From assembly GCA_030562195.1 (NCBI GenBank), contig CM060199.1, positions 42,660,722 to 42,724,721 of the forward strand: a stretch of DNA of 64,000 nucleotides, read 5' to 3'. The position numbers were made by a program, and so were the translations under genes. Position 1 is the first letter of the stretch; each line of letters opens with the position of its first letter. The stretch comes from Nipponacmea schrenckii (Eukaryota; Mollusca; Gastropoda; Lottiidae). Shown here one piece after another: positions 9,540-20,039 of this stretch. Below the pieces are notes generated by a model. That model did no database searches, had not been told where the DNA came from, and worked only from the letters and a program-made list of their open reading frames with translations.

Positions 9540-9713
9540 AATATGGATGTGATGTATACTACTGTTGCCCCTTGACTGTCTGTCCTTGACATAGTAAAAA
9601 CAATATGAATGTATATTAGCTCCACCCCGTTGTCCGTCTGTCTGTCTGTCCCTCCCTCCCTCCCTCCGTCCGTACATCAGTCCGTCCCTCTGTCCGTCCT
9701 TGACTTAGTAATT
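9540..9713. repeat. CTGT/CCCT/CCGT microsatellite, cut by gap
   Basis: A degenerate tetranucleotide run (CTGTCTGTCTGTC, CCTCCCTCCCTC, CCGTCCGT) lies between words TTGACATAGTAAAAAC and TTGACTTAGTAA, which also occur in the 161-bp repeat. It is probably another piece of the same pearl-like element family. It ends at the first N. Confidence 0.6.
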
Positions 9714-10213
9714 NNNNNNNNNNNNNNNNNNNNNNNNNNNNNNNNNNNNNNNNNNNNNNNNNNNNNNNNNNNNNNNNNNNNNNNNNNNNNNNNNNNNNNN
9801 NNNNNNNNNNNNNNNNNNNNNNNNNNNNNNNNNNNNNNNNNNNNNNNNNNNNNNNNNNNNNNNNNNNNNNNNNNNNNNNNNNNNNNNNNNNNNNNNNNNN
9901 NNNNNNNNNNNNNNNNNNNNNNNNNNNNNNNNNNNNNNNNNNNNNNNNNNNNNNNNNNNNNNNNNNNNNNNNNNNNNNNNNNNNNNNNNNNNNNNNNNNN
10001 NNNNNNNNNNNNNNNNNNNNNNNNNNNNNNNNNNNNNNNNNNNNNNNNNNNNNNNNNNNNNNNNNNNNNNNNNNNNNNNNNNNNNNNNNNNNNNNNNNNN
10101 NNNNNNNNNNNNNNNNNNNNNNNNNNNNNNNNNNNNNNNNNNNNNNNNNNNNNNNNNNNNNNNNNNNNNNNNNNNNNNNNNNNNNNNNNNNNNNNNNNNN
10201 NNNNNNNNNNNNN
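9714..10213. other. scaffold gap (500 N)
   Basis: Exactly 500 N, the same length as the other two gaps, so this is a placeholder size. Reading frames that run through it have no meaning. Confidence 0.98.
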
Positions 10214-10460
10214 TACACCATTTCATATATATACATATGCTATATCATTTAACTTTCATATATATATATATATATATATAGTTTGCATTTATACATATAG
10301 ATTATATTTATACACATATCATATACATTATATTTATACATATAGATTATATTTATACACATACCATTTACATTATATTTATACATATACATTATATTTA
10401 TACATATATCATATAGATTATACTTACTACATATCAATATTTTTACAAATTATATACAGA
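10214..10460. repeat. AT-rich minisatellite
   Basis: Degenerate units built on TATATTTATACATATAGAT and TATACACATATCATATACAT, preceded by a pure TA run. Short Tyr/Ile-rich frames on both strands come from the repeat and are not genes. Confidence 0.75.
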
Positions 10461-11060
10461 TAGTTTATTTTTATACTCTATTATAGATAACTTATATTTA
10501 CATGATATAGCAGTGCAATACACTAATTTATATTTTCCTAATACATTCATGTGAAAAACACATATCTAGTGTTCTTCCTACATCAAACTTGTCATATACT
10601 TCTTTTTTTGTTTTTTCTTAGAATGTATTATACGTTATGGTTACACGATGATGATCGCCTCACAATTGCCTTTATTAGATTTTTAATTATTTTTATTCTT
10701 GTAAGAAGGGCATATGTGAGAGGTGGATATTACTATGTACATATGTTTAAACTAGTATATCCACCATGCACTTGATCGGAGTGTGGGTGGGTAAGCGGTA
10801 AAAAGAAAAAAAAGAAAAAAAAGAAAGAAAAAAGAAAATTAATTGGGGTTTCTAATGAATTATCCATGTATTCTCAAGTTCAAAAGACCTATGTGGACGT
10901 AGAAATGCTTGTGGAATCCATTTGACTCTGATCTGCTTTGAAACGCTAAATTCAGACTCCATGTTTGTTCACGTGACCAAATGACGTCCTATTAATGAAG
11001 GCGTCTAAAAATTGATTTTGTATTTTATTATTAGTGAGTAAAACCTTATTTAGATTAATT
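10461..11060. other. no gene seen; purine run at 10797-10840
   Basis: Apart from an A/G-rich run at about 10797-10840 there is nothing recognisable. The 74-codon hydrophobic frame at 10551-10775 has no motif or homology that I recognise and was left out. Confidence 0.45.
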
Positions 11061-12203
11061 ACGTATTTCGACTTTGGCGAAAACGTATTGTAATCGTTCG
11101 GATTATTTTTTTTTTTTTTTTTTTTTTTTTGTAATTCTTGGATGAGTTTGCAGACAAACTGGTAAAAGGTGCAGAAATTCTAAATCTACAGTTGATCTTA
11201 GAATGATTTCTATTATCAAATAAAACAAAACCGGAAGTTCTATCTCTGACAGGAAGTGAGAACCGGAAGTTCAGGTTTTTTTGCTTTAGCAAGTTTATTT
11301 TCAGTTCGATTTTGACCGGATTTTCAGATTTGAAAACTTCAATGTATTTGTCAACTAACAATTATAGGTTTTATGCAATTAGGTTAAATATTTAACCCAC
11401 GATTTGCAATTCAATATTCAAGGGTCATCGGCAAAAATTTCAGACCGTGATTTCTCCTTTAATATAAATGGTAAAATTTTGAAACTTTACCAGTTGATAG
11501 GCGATATGTTTATAATTTTTGAAAAAATGTGAAAAAAAAATTCCACTTCCGGTTTAGCCTCAAATGACGTAATTACGTAACTTCCGGTCTATAACTGCTA
11601 GGTGAAAAGTGAAAACTGTTTTATAAATAACTTGTCAATAGTAATTGATTTGATCTAAATAATTAGGTCAAGCTGCCATATCGGCCGCCATTTTGAATTT
11701 TCGTTACAATTCTTAAATCCGAAATTCAGACACTACTGATAGACCGATTTTGATGAAATTTAGCACATAGATACAATGGAACATTATCTACCTTTTCTTG
11801 GAGACCGATTTTCAAATTTCGTTTTTTCTTTCGAATTATTTAAATTTCGATTTTTTCAAAATTAGGTCACTTTAACGGGTACGGAAGGTGTGACCCACTT
11901 AATCTATGACCTTCAAAATTAGGTCAAATAATATTCAATATATTGTCTACGAGTAGATATTTTTTAATTTGGCTTACTTAAAAAATTCATAGAGATAAGT
12001 GTACTTAAATACAGCAAAAATTGATAATTTTCATATTTTCGCCATCATTAACCGTTACGGAAGGTGTGACCTAATTATTTTATGACTTTGAAAACTAGGT
12101 CAAATGATATTCAATATATTGTCTAGATGTAGGTAATTGCAAATTTAGCCTACATAATATTTTAAGGCTCTCGAAATACGTTCATAATTGTAAGCAATTC
12201 TAG
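11061..12203 (+). mobile_element. family D Helentron-like non-autonomous element, isolated copy D1
   Basis: This 1.14-kb unit is repeated at 53016-54149 and in part at 42903-43063. The similarity starts at ACGTATTTCG and stops at CTAG in every copy while flanks differ, so the ends are well defined. The 5' arm ACGTATTTCG has its inverse CGAAATACGT 32 bases before the 3' end, followed by a small hairpin AATTG-TAAG-CAATT and CTAG. It sits between T and T (AATT|ACG and CTAG|TTTT). A poly-T tract follows the 5' hairpin. It has no coding capacity. The body carries ACTTCCGG and AGGTCA words like families A-C. Confidence 0.8.
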
Positions 12204-12650
12204 TTTTATAATGTTTTTACAAAATGATATTTAAACGTTTTATTGCCTTTTGCTAGAGATAATAAATGGAATACCAAAATGCCATTGTTGTTGTGGAAAA
12301 TATTAATAATAATAAATTAACGTAATAAATTCAGAGGTAGTACATCCATATATTCTTAGTTCTTAAATTTTTCTCATTGTTAAGTATGTTCAAGTTATAC
12401 CCTGATGATTAGCTAACAACCCTTCATGATAAATACTTATTACATTGATTCAGGTATACATAACTGTAAGCAAAAATCATCATTCTTTTGTATGATCAAT
12501 CTCGACAATATATGATTACATAATATAATCTTCCGATCTATTCTGAATACTCTTTGCAGCTTTTCGATTAAATGGTAATATTCCATGTTCAATTATTATG
12601 ATGTCATAAATTATGATGTCATAACTCGAGTGATGTCACAAATCATTGAA
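12204..12650. other. no gene seen
   Basis: AT-rich sequence flanking D1. Three TGATGTCA-like words at 12599-12645 (ATGATGTCATAA twice, GTGATGTCAC once) are the only regular feature. Confidence 0.5.
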
Positions 12651-12689
12651 CTGATTAATCATTGTTTTCTTTGAAGAATAAAAAGGTTG

Positions 12690-12890
12690 ATGTAGTGAAA
12701 TTGTGTGAATATCTGTCACCTGACTGCCGAGTGTTCTATGAAAGCCTAGAGTGTGATGAAAATGAGAATTGATAGGTGTCAATGTAGCTTAATGTATGAA
12801 ATCAATTGTCTAAAAAGGGATTTACTATTTAATGTTATTTTTATCAATGTGGTCCTACCTAGCACCTGTGATCCTACCTACCTGCTAGTA
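12690..12890 (+). repeat. dispersed repeat copy 1 (pairs with 14103-14385)
   Basis: Shares long runs with 14103-14385, including GTCACCTGACTGCCGAGTG, TTGATAGGTGTCAATGTAGC and CAATGTGGTCCTACCTAGC. Both are in the same orientation. The second copy has an internal insertion of about 120 bases. No coding frame. Confidence 0.75.
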
Positions 12891-12959
12891 TGAAATAGAA
12901 TTTTTAATTAATGTGATCCTATAAGTATTAGATTTTAATAATATTCTATATCAATGTGA

Positions 12960-13510
12960 TTCTCTAAACATTAATATTTTCGTTAAATTTTATGAATTAT
13001 TCTTGAATTATTATTAAATTAATATTATTTACATGAGTTGAATATGTTAAAAATACAATTTCCTTATCAATATTATTGTTAAATTATTATTAAATTATAA
13101 TTAAATAAATATTTTTTTACATGAGTTGAATATGTTAAAAATACGATTTCATTAGCAATATTATTGTTAAATTATTATTAAATTATTATTAAATAAATAT
13201 TATTTACATGAGTTGAATATGTTAAAAACACCATTTCATTATCAATATTATTGTTAAATTATTATTATATTATTATTAAATAAATATCATTTACATGAGT
13301 TGAATATGTTAAAAACACCATTTCATTATCAATATTAATGTTAAATTATTATTAAATTATTATTAAATAAATATTATTTACATGAGTTGAATATGTTAAA
13401 AATACGATTTCATTATCAATATAATTGTTAAATTATTATTAAATTATTATTAAATAAATATTATTTACAGGAGTTGAATATGTTAAAAATACCATTTCAT
13501 TTTCAATATA
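12960..13510. repeat. 87-bp satellite, about six copies
   Basis: The word ACATGAGTTGAATATGTTAAAAA recurs at 13031, 13119, 13206, 13293, 13380 and (as ACAGGAG) 13467, which gives a regular 87-bp period. The rest of each unit is TTATTAAATTATTATTAAATAA-like. The regular spacing and low divergence suggest recent tandem expansion. Confidence 0.85.
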
Positions 13511-13752
13511 GTTGCATCCTCGCTTTTGATGTACTCAATTGTTTGATAAATTGTATTTATTTTAATTTTTAAAAGTCATGATGGGAGTACTATGATGTTA
13601 CCGTCACAGTGACGATAAATAATTCCCAATGACATTGTCATAATGACATCGGAAAATGACGTGATGTCACATCAAAGTCAGCAGCGGTGGTCTAAATACT
13701 GATCTAATTGCAGTAATAGAGTCAACATAATTGTTTCAGTATTATCGTCCAA

Positions 13753-13771
13753 TGACGTCACAATGACGTCA
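13753..13771. promoter_or_regulatory. two full CRE palindromes one helical turn apart
   Basis: TGACGTCA occurs at 13753-13760 and again at 13764-13771, 11 bases centre to centre. Related half-palindromes (GTCACAGTGAC, TGACATTGTCA, TGACGTGATGTCA) lie just upstream at 13610-13670. TGACGTCA is the consensus site of CREB/ATF-type bZIP factors. No promoter or gene start is visible beside it, so a regulatory role is only possible. Confidence 0.4.
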
Positions 13772-13902
13772 TACAGCACATGATGTTCCTGCCAAGAAAA
13801 ATTATTAATATAAAAAAACAAATTGTTTTATATACCCCCGGTGTATACAATTATTTCACTTACTATGTTTTAACACTTTCGATTTTTGGAAAGGTTGTTA
13901 GT

Positions 13903-14093
13903 GCAAAAACATCGTAACTGAAATATTGGCACAATGCCAAAGTACAATCAGATATTTTTCTACAAAAAAATAATCACACAGAGCCAACACTCTTGAGCTT
14001 TCGATTTGATTTATATATATATTTACAATTAAGTTACAAAGTTTAAATGTTAATTTATTCATTTCGACAAAAATGCAGTTACGATGTTTTTGC
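13903..14093. mobile_element. small inverted-repeat (MITE-like) element
   Basis: An exact 18-bp inverted repeat (GCAAAAACATCGTAACTG at 13903-13920, its complement at 14076-14093) brackets about 155 bases with no coding capacity. The length and structure suit a MITE or a folding satellite. A clean target duplication was not found, so it could also be a chance foldback. Confidence 0.45.
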
Positions 14094-14102
14094 TCCAAAC
14101 CA

Positions 14103-14385
14103 GAATATCTGTCACCTGACTGCCGAGTGTTCTATGAAAGCCTAGAGTGAGATGAAAATGAGAATTGATAGGTGTCAATGTAGCTTAATGTATGAAATCA
14201 ATTTTCTATATTAATGCGATCCACTGGTATAAAATAGAATTGCTTATCAATGTGATTCTTGGGTACCTGTGAATCTATAGTATGAAATAAATTCAACAAT
14301 GTGATAGAGTTAATTGTCTAAAAAGGGATTTACTATTTAATGTTATTTTTATCAATGTGGTCCTACCTAGCACCTGTGATCCTAC
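14103..14385 (+). repeat. dispersed repeat copy 2 (pairs with 12690-12890)
   Basis: Second copy of the repeat described at 12690-12890. It starts immediately after the small inverted-repeat element and ends at the start of the 480-bp tandem duplication. Confidence 0.7.
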
Positions 14386-15333
14386 CAGTCACATAAAATA
14401 TTCACACATTTGCTGACTTACACATTCAGACTGTCGCATTATAAGCCTGTATATATCATATCCAAACAACTTGACACTTTAAGTCTGCCCCTATCGACCT
14501 GCATGAATAACAGAGAGAAACTAGGTTAAAAAATCAAAAGTTTTATAAGACCTCTATATTACAGAGTACATCAGTCGTGCAATTTCATGACCAAACCTTA
14601 GTATTACACAAGTAACATGTAGACAAGAAGAAAAAAAAAATACATTACTGAAATCTTTAACATCTTGATGATATTTTGCATTCAAACCTCAAGCTTTTGA
14701 ATAATACTTCTTGAAAATGGCTCCAAATAATAAAAAAAAATTTCAAAATGTTTTTATACTGAAAAAAAAAGAAAAATATCTTGGCAAGGACAAGTTTCAT
14801 AACAAATATATCTATCAAGAAAAGTGGCAAAAGCAAATAACTGTACATCAATTTCTACAAAACACCAGTCACATAAAATATTCACACATTCGCTGACTTA
14901 CACATGCAGACTGTGGCATTAAAAGCCTGTGTATATCATATCCAAACAACTTGACACTTTAAGTCTGCCCCTTCCGACCTGCATTACTAACAGAGAGAAA
15001 CTAGGTTCAAAAATCTAAAGTTTTATAAGACCTCTATATTACAGAGTACATCAGTCATGCAATTTCATGACCAAACCTTAGTATTACACAAGTAACAAGG
15101 TAGACTAGAAGAAAAAAATATACATTACACAAATCTTTAACATCTTGATGATATTTTGCATTCAAACCTCAAGCTTTTGAATAATACTTCTTGAAAACTG
15201 CTCCAAATAAAAAAAAAAAAAACTTTCAATACCCGGTATGTCTTTATACTGAAAAAAAGAAAAGAAAATATCTTGGCAAGACGCAGAGGCAAGATGAAAA
15301 CGCAAATAAATGTACATCAATTTCTACAACACA
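14385..15333 (+). repeat. tandem duplication, two ~475-bp units
   Basis: Unit 1 is 14385-14864 and unit 2 is 14865-15333. Both start CCAGTCACATAAAATATTCAC. A third unit begins at 15334 (CCAGTCACACCG) and then diverges. The units share TTGACACTTTAAGTCTGCCC and CATCTTGATGATATTTTGC. The short frames around 14650-14900 are A-run by-products. Divergence is low, mostly single bases and A-run length. Confidence 0.85.
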
Positions 15334-15339
15334 CCAGTC

Positions 15340-15770
15340 ACACCGTGTAACATCATCTACCTCATAAACTTAATTCATTTTCCATATATATCTCAAATTT
15401 TCATATACTCCAACCACATGCTTTTGTAAACACAATTTCTATAGAGCCTGACCTTCGACTTTCGCGCGATTGGGTGCATTCGATTCTCCGTACGATCTCG
15501 CACATTGTATATAATATAATACCATATACCACATATGTTATTTTAAGCATAAATTAAAACCTTTGCGTCCTTCAGATTACTAGAAATATTAAAAAAATAC
15601 ATGATATTTGACTACTTCTCAGCCGTCTGAAAGCAAATTTCAAAGATCTAAGAAAAGGTATTTTGTAATGAAATATTGTGATGTTTTTATTGAAGAATCG
15701 TCACTGTAATCTGCAAAATGATTTTAAGCCTTCTTGATTCATGTAATCCATGAAATTACCCCTGAGACGT
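15340..15770. other. no gene seen; left flank of the DNA transposon
   Basis: Low-repeat sequence between the tandem duplication and the transposon. The short GC-richer part at 15445-15505 has no frame that I recognise. This may be older single-copy DNA. Confidence 0.4.
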
Positions 15771-15778
15771 TTTTTACT

Positions 15779-16316
15779 AGGGTTGTGACAATTTGACATT
15801 TTTTTTAAAATATTACAAACGCATGTTGTTTTAAGAGGCCAAATATACTATTCATGGTGAATTTGATTGGGGCAGCGATGAAAATGTAATTTATTGATTG
15901 GGGCAGAGCCCATTTTCAAAATGGCCGCCGAAATTTCAACTAAAAATGTTTTCTGGGCTATTTTCTCACCTGTTATAACAGAATATACCATATAATATAT
16001 CTAACTTAAGGTTTTTAAGGGTCACTTGTTTCAAAAATGATAGTTTTCAACAAACTACAACTATCGACTTCATCTTTTAATCTAAGATGGCCGCCAAAAT
16101 GGCCACCAAAATGGTGACAAGATTTGATTTTTTTCATAATGTCACCTTTTTGACTGATCATACTATGCAATATATCGTTTTATAGGTTTTTAGGGTCACT
16201 GATTACAAAAACACTACTTTTGATCATCTATGACCATCATTGTGATCTTAAATCCAAGATCTCTATCATTATTGTGGCCAAAAAAGGATTTTTTTATCGC
16301 ATTCCCATGATTTTTA
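15779..16316 (+). repeat. left terminal inverted repeat (538 bp)
   Basis: Inverse of 20040-20701. It contains about three sub-repeats. The outermost has GATTGGGGCAGAGCCC, also present inverted at 20578-20595. The innermost ends with TTTTTATCGCATTCCCATGA. AAGATGGCCGCC (16085-16096) and AAAATGGCCGCC (15918-15929) are YY1-like words. The two arms differ in the number of sub-repeats and by many substitutions, so the insertion is not recent. Confidence 0.75.
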
Positions 16317-16420
16317 TGATAAGACAAAATTCTGTTTTGGTGTATGATAATACTATGACATAACAAAAGTATGAAATCACACAATTCCATGGTGATCTCT
16401 ACTTTGCTGTTAGAAAAAAC

Positions 16421-16680
16421 ATGGAGAAACTTATCAGCACCCGTACGGATAGTGTTAAGAGACTTTTCGATGTGAATTACATAGAAGAACCAACTTTCCT
16501 TACAAAATCCAAACTTCCAACAGGACAGTTCATCATTGGGCGAATGTTGTCGCCGTGTAAACCTGGGCAGAAATATGGATCCAAAATCATCAGTAGGAAG
16601 GATGCAAGTGAAATGGTTGCTGAAGAGGTGAAAGAAGATTGGATATCAAAAAACGTATACCCTATGGATGTTCGCAGCAT
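16421..16680 (+). pseudogene. transposase fragment 1 (N-terminal), cut by a LINE
   Basis: Begins at ATG 16421, about 100 bases inside the left inverted repeat, and reads 87 codons to VYPMDVRS. There the frame runs into the AAT-repeat tail of a LINE. The fragment contains SKLPTGQFIIGRML and KDASEMVAEEVKEDWISKNV, a pattern I associate with N-termini of uncharacterised invertebrate transposon proteins. No zinc finger is visible. The same protein resumes at 17424 with QNAYEKFREFRKTERHQGK, which reads on naturally once the LINE is ignored. Confidence 0.6.
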
Positions 16681-17423
16681 AATAATAAATAATAATAATA
16701 AATTGATTTTTAAGTGCCTAAAAATCCAACAAAGTTGCTCTGTGGCACTGGTTTACATAAGAATTCATCAATAAAAAGATTAAAATTCAGATCATAAAAA
16801 ACTTAAATAAAGTAGTAAAAGTAACAAATATTGTAAAACTAAAAAAGATTGGACTTAAGATAAACTAAAAGACATATTAAACCTGTTAAAAAAAAATTCA
16901 GCTGCTCAAAGCTTAAAAGTACTGTTAAAAGCAAAAGAATTAAATCTGCATTTATGATAAGACTCAAAGGTTATAATATTGATTAAAAAGGTGCGTTTTC
17001 AGATGTTTTTTAAAAATTTCGAGGGATGCACACTGTTTTAATTCTAATGGTAGGTTGTTCCACAGATTGGGTGCTGCAAAAGACCAAGCACGTTTTCCAT
17101 AAGTTGTTTTAGCATTATACGTGGTCAGTAAGTTTTCGTTTTGAGAACGTAAAGAGCGAGCAGGTACGTAGGGGGTAAGAATATTTTGGAGATACGAAGG
17201 AGAGTCCTCACAGTTTAATGTACTATATGTTAAACTGAGAATTTTGTATTCAATACGGGATTTTATAGGAAGCCAATGTAAGTCATAAAGAACGCATGTT
17301 ATGTGATCAGTAAGTTTAGTTCTAGTTATGATTCTGGCTGCTTTATTCTGTATTTTTTGTAGTCTGGTAATTTGATAGTCTGGAAGATTAAACAGCAATG
17401 AATTACAATAAGTACAAGGATTC
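16681..17423 (-). mobile_element. 5'-truncated LINE (CR1/L2-like) inserted in the transposase gene
   Basis: The minus-strand frame ending at 16964 encodes the C-terminal 'thumb' region of a non-LTR reverse transcriptase: YCNSLLFNLPDYQITRLQKI, QNKAARIITRT, DLHWLPIKSRIEYKIL, YGKRAWSFAAPNLWNNLPLE and FKKHLKTHLF. The catalytic YxDD part is missing because of 5' truncation at about 17423. The 3' UTR (16963 down to 16705) ends in a TTATTATTATT-type tail at 16680-16705, typical of CR1/L2-type elements. The frame upstream of the truncation (17424-17539) belongs to the other strand's transposase. No clear target duplication could be delimited because of the AAT repeat. Confidence 0.8.
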
Positions 17424-18538
17424 AAAATGCTTATGAAAAATTCAGAGAATTTCGAAAAACAGAACGCCACCAAGGAAAACCCAAAACTGAACAATGGATA
17501 AAAAAGGCAAACGAATTCAACGAACTGATGTGTGATCATTCTTTTGATGTCCGATGTCAGAATAAGGTTTTTCAGAAACGACTAGAAATTGATTACGGTG
17601 TTGTTATGAATTCTGAAGATGTTGCTTTTTATGAAGATAATTGTCATGGACTGTTTGTTGCCACATGTTCACAAACTGTTCCACGTAAATGGATGAAGCA
17701 GAAAAGTAGAATTGAATTCCGCCAGGCAAATGCTGAAAAACAAAGAATGGTTTTGGAGAATGAACAATTCACCAAGGAAACTTTGCGCATTAATCAGGTG
17801 AGAAACGCTCTTGAGGATATTACAGATGATAATCAACATGATCCTGATTTTGGATATCCAGTAGATAATTGCTACAACACTGACGCATCAATACCCATCA
17901 CTAGATCTAAGAACACAGATTCAATTGCTACTGAAAGTAACACATATTCATTTCCATCTGTGAAAATACGAACAGGACACAAAACTTTGAACGAGGCCCT
18001 AGTGAGATGTTTAGTACAGTCTATGTCACAATTCAAGATATCGTCCAACGATTTGATCGGTATAACAGTCAATATCGCGAATGGAGTATTTGGTCAGAGT
18101 TGGCGAATCTCATCTTCGGATTTGGATCGTGAAGAGTCATCAGATGAAGAAACTGATGCTTTTGAATCGCATGAGCCAAAGAGAAAACGACGATGTGGAG
18201 ATTTGACTTACGTCATGCCATCTCGGAAATGCTTATCCAACTACTTGGAAGATGCCCGCTATCTAAATTTGGAGATGTTGGCAGATTATTTACTGCATAA
18301 AGTCGACTCAATAGTAACTGTCGGTATCGATGATGCAACTAAGGCAGCCGGCCATGATATGCTTCATGTTAAAGGAGACCACATAACAATTGCTGGACCC
18401 AGCAGACAGACACGAAAAACATTCACAACAGGGTATGTTGAAAACATATCACATTCTGGTCAGGACAGTGCAACTGCTTATGAATTCAAGTTAGAAACTC
18501 TTGCAACATTGGCGAATACTAGCATAGAAGATATATAG
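17424..18538 (+). pseudogene. transposase fragment 2 (middle, first catalytic Asp)
   Basis: Open from 17424 (QNAYEKFREF) through ATG 17528 to TAG 18536-18538. The first half is helical and charged (RKTERHQGKPKTEQWIKKAN, DVAFYEDNCHG). The second half holds an acidic stretch (SSDLDREESSDEETDAFESH) followed by a basic PKRKRR, which could be a nuclear localisation signal. It then has VTVGIDDATKAAGHDML, where one of the Asp codons at 18329-18334 fits the first metal-binding residue of an RNase H-like DDE fold. The stop follows TLANTSIEDI, and the same frame continues directly after it, so the TAG is a simple nonsense change. Confidence 0.65.
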
Positions 18539-18904
18539 AACAATATTGACTTTTGGATGTCTGACAGAGCTGCAGATTTTAAAGTCATGTTAGACGAGTT
18601 GGGGGTGAATTCGGAGAAAATTTTGAAATGCTGTGGGCATCTTGTGCTTGGAATAGATCATGGAATAGAGCGAGTATTCAAAGAGACTGAACAAAAAATT
18701 GGTGTGCAGAAACTAATAGACTGTGAGAGAATTTTGAGATCAGCCTCATCCAGTGTTCACACAGTTGGTCTGATCGCTTTAACAAAGTTGCTGTCCCCTT
18801 CTCATGCTTCCCATTCCGTTTCCCTTTATAACGAATTTAAACAGTGGATGGTAGTTAACAATATCGAATATCGAAAGTCATGGATTCCGTGGTTTTGTGG
18901 CTAA
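18539..18904 (+). pseudogene. transposase fragment 3 (second Asp and CxxH motif)
   Basis: Same frame as fragment 2, starting NNIDFWMSDRAADFKVMLDE. The Asp at 18563-18565 (MSDRAAD) fits the second catalytic residue. It is followed after 21 residues by KCCGHLVLGIDHGI, a C-x-x-H motif (Cys 18629, His 18638). The C/D-x-x-H motif after the second Asp is shared by hAT, P, MULE and Kolobok transposases, and C..H.L.L in particular resembles hAT. The frame ends at TAA 18902 because of a single-base shift near 18890. The next fragment carries on one frame over (RGFVANRFGRVAEL). Confidence 0.65.
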
Positions 18905-19826
18905 CAGATTTGGAAGAGTGGCCGAATTGGCGAAGGAGTTCTTGCGACATAAAGACAACATAATCCAGTTTTTCGATGAATGTGTAGATCACAACTCCAA
19001 TAAATTAGTTCTTGCAGTCTCAACATTCTTAACGAACGACTGGTTTATTTGCAGTTCAGAAGTGTATTCGCTCATTTCCGATTTACTAATTTTCCCGTTG
19101 TTAGACTTGCTTGGTATCGACAAACGGGCAAATAGCAATGTACCAGATAGAAGTTGGCAGGGAGTGAAAGATTTTTTCAACTTAAAACTCAAACGTCTTC
19201 AAAATCTTCAGAAGGATTTTGCAAAAACGCAAACAGGAAAAGGTCAATTGATTGGTGCTGTCCTTGATGAGATCCTGCAAACAGTTAAACGACAACTGGG
19301 AGAAATGAACTTTTTTCAAATGAATGAACATGAAGTACAACAAACTATGTCTGACTTAGAAAAACTGAAATATGCTCCTCTCACAAATATGGGCTGCGAG
19401 TCAGAATTTGCAAAACTCGATAACCGAGTAAAATCAGCAGGTGGCATGACCAAAATAACAACACACTCTAGAAAAAACGTTGTGGCAACCAATGGTTTTC
19501 TTGTCCATGAAGATTTCGTGAATTGCACAGATGAAGAACGTACGAAAAAGTGGAAATGGGGGCGTAATTCGGAGGAGGTACAAAAAGCGAAACAGCTTGA
19601 GAAGGACTTTCTGAAGACAGTTGCGGCAGCTAAACTACTTGCCATCAAAAAGAGGGAAGAACTTAAGAGAAAAAAAACGAAACGATGTCTACAACTACTT
19701 GAAACTTGTAAACAACATAACGGACCTGTAACCCCTGCAATACTTAACAGACTCAAGAGCTTATCACAAAAACAGTTATTAGCAGAGGTAGCATATCTAA
19801 GATGTACAATTGCGCAATTGAGTTAA
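18897..19826 (+). pseudogene. transposase fragment 4 (insertion domain and C-terminal Glu)
   Basis: 309 codons. A long helical stretch (ANRFGRVAELAKEFLRHKDN to LNLKLKRLQNLQKDF) would be the insertion domain seen in hAT-type transposases. Then come APLTNMGCESEFAKLDNR, where Glu at 19398-19400 or 19404-19406 is the likely third catalytic residue, and SAGGMTKITTHSRKNVVATN. The C-terminus is a Lys/Glu-rich coiled-coil-like region ending LAEVAYLRCTIAQLS. The stop is about 210 bases inside the right inverted repeat. Together the four fragments are one gene of roughly 900 codons, dead in this copy. I do not recognise a named family, and hAT-like is the best guess. Confidence 0.6.
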
Positions 19827-20039
19827 AATGGAAACAGGAAGATTCAAATTTGAAAAGTTCACAAATTCTGAACTGATTCGCTCAATTACTGACGTTCTTA
19901 AACCTGAAAATATAGTAGAAGATGTAGAACATTTATTAAGATCTGCATTCATTCAGTAAACTAAAAATTTTAATATTCAAACTATGAATAAATTATCGTT
20001 TTAATTTAATTGTTTTTCTAATTGTTTAAAACTTCACTT

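Noticed and set aside
9609..10463. Long frames of 173-284 codons through the first gap
   Set aside because: Most of each frame is N. The rest is microsatellite.
12760..12800. CAATGTAGCTTAATG as a mitochondrial tRNA-Phe-like remnant
   Set aside because: Only about 15 bases resemble it, no cloverleaf forms, and the word is part of a dispersed repeat with a second copy at 14170.
19316..19756. 146-codon minus-strand frame
   Set aside because: Shadow of the plus-strand transposase fragment 4, which has recognisable motifs. The minus frame is Ser/Phe-rich without pattern.
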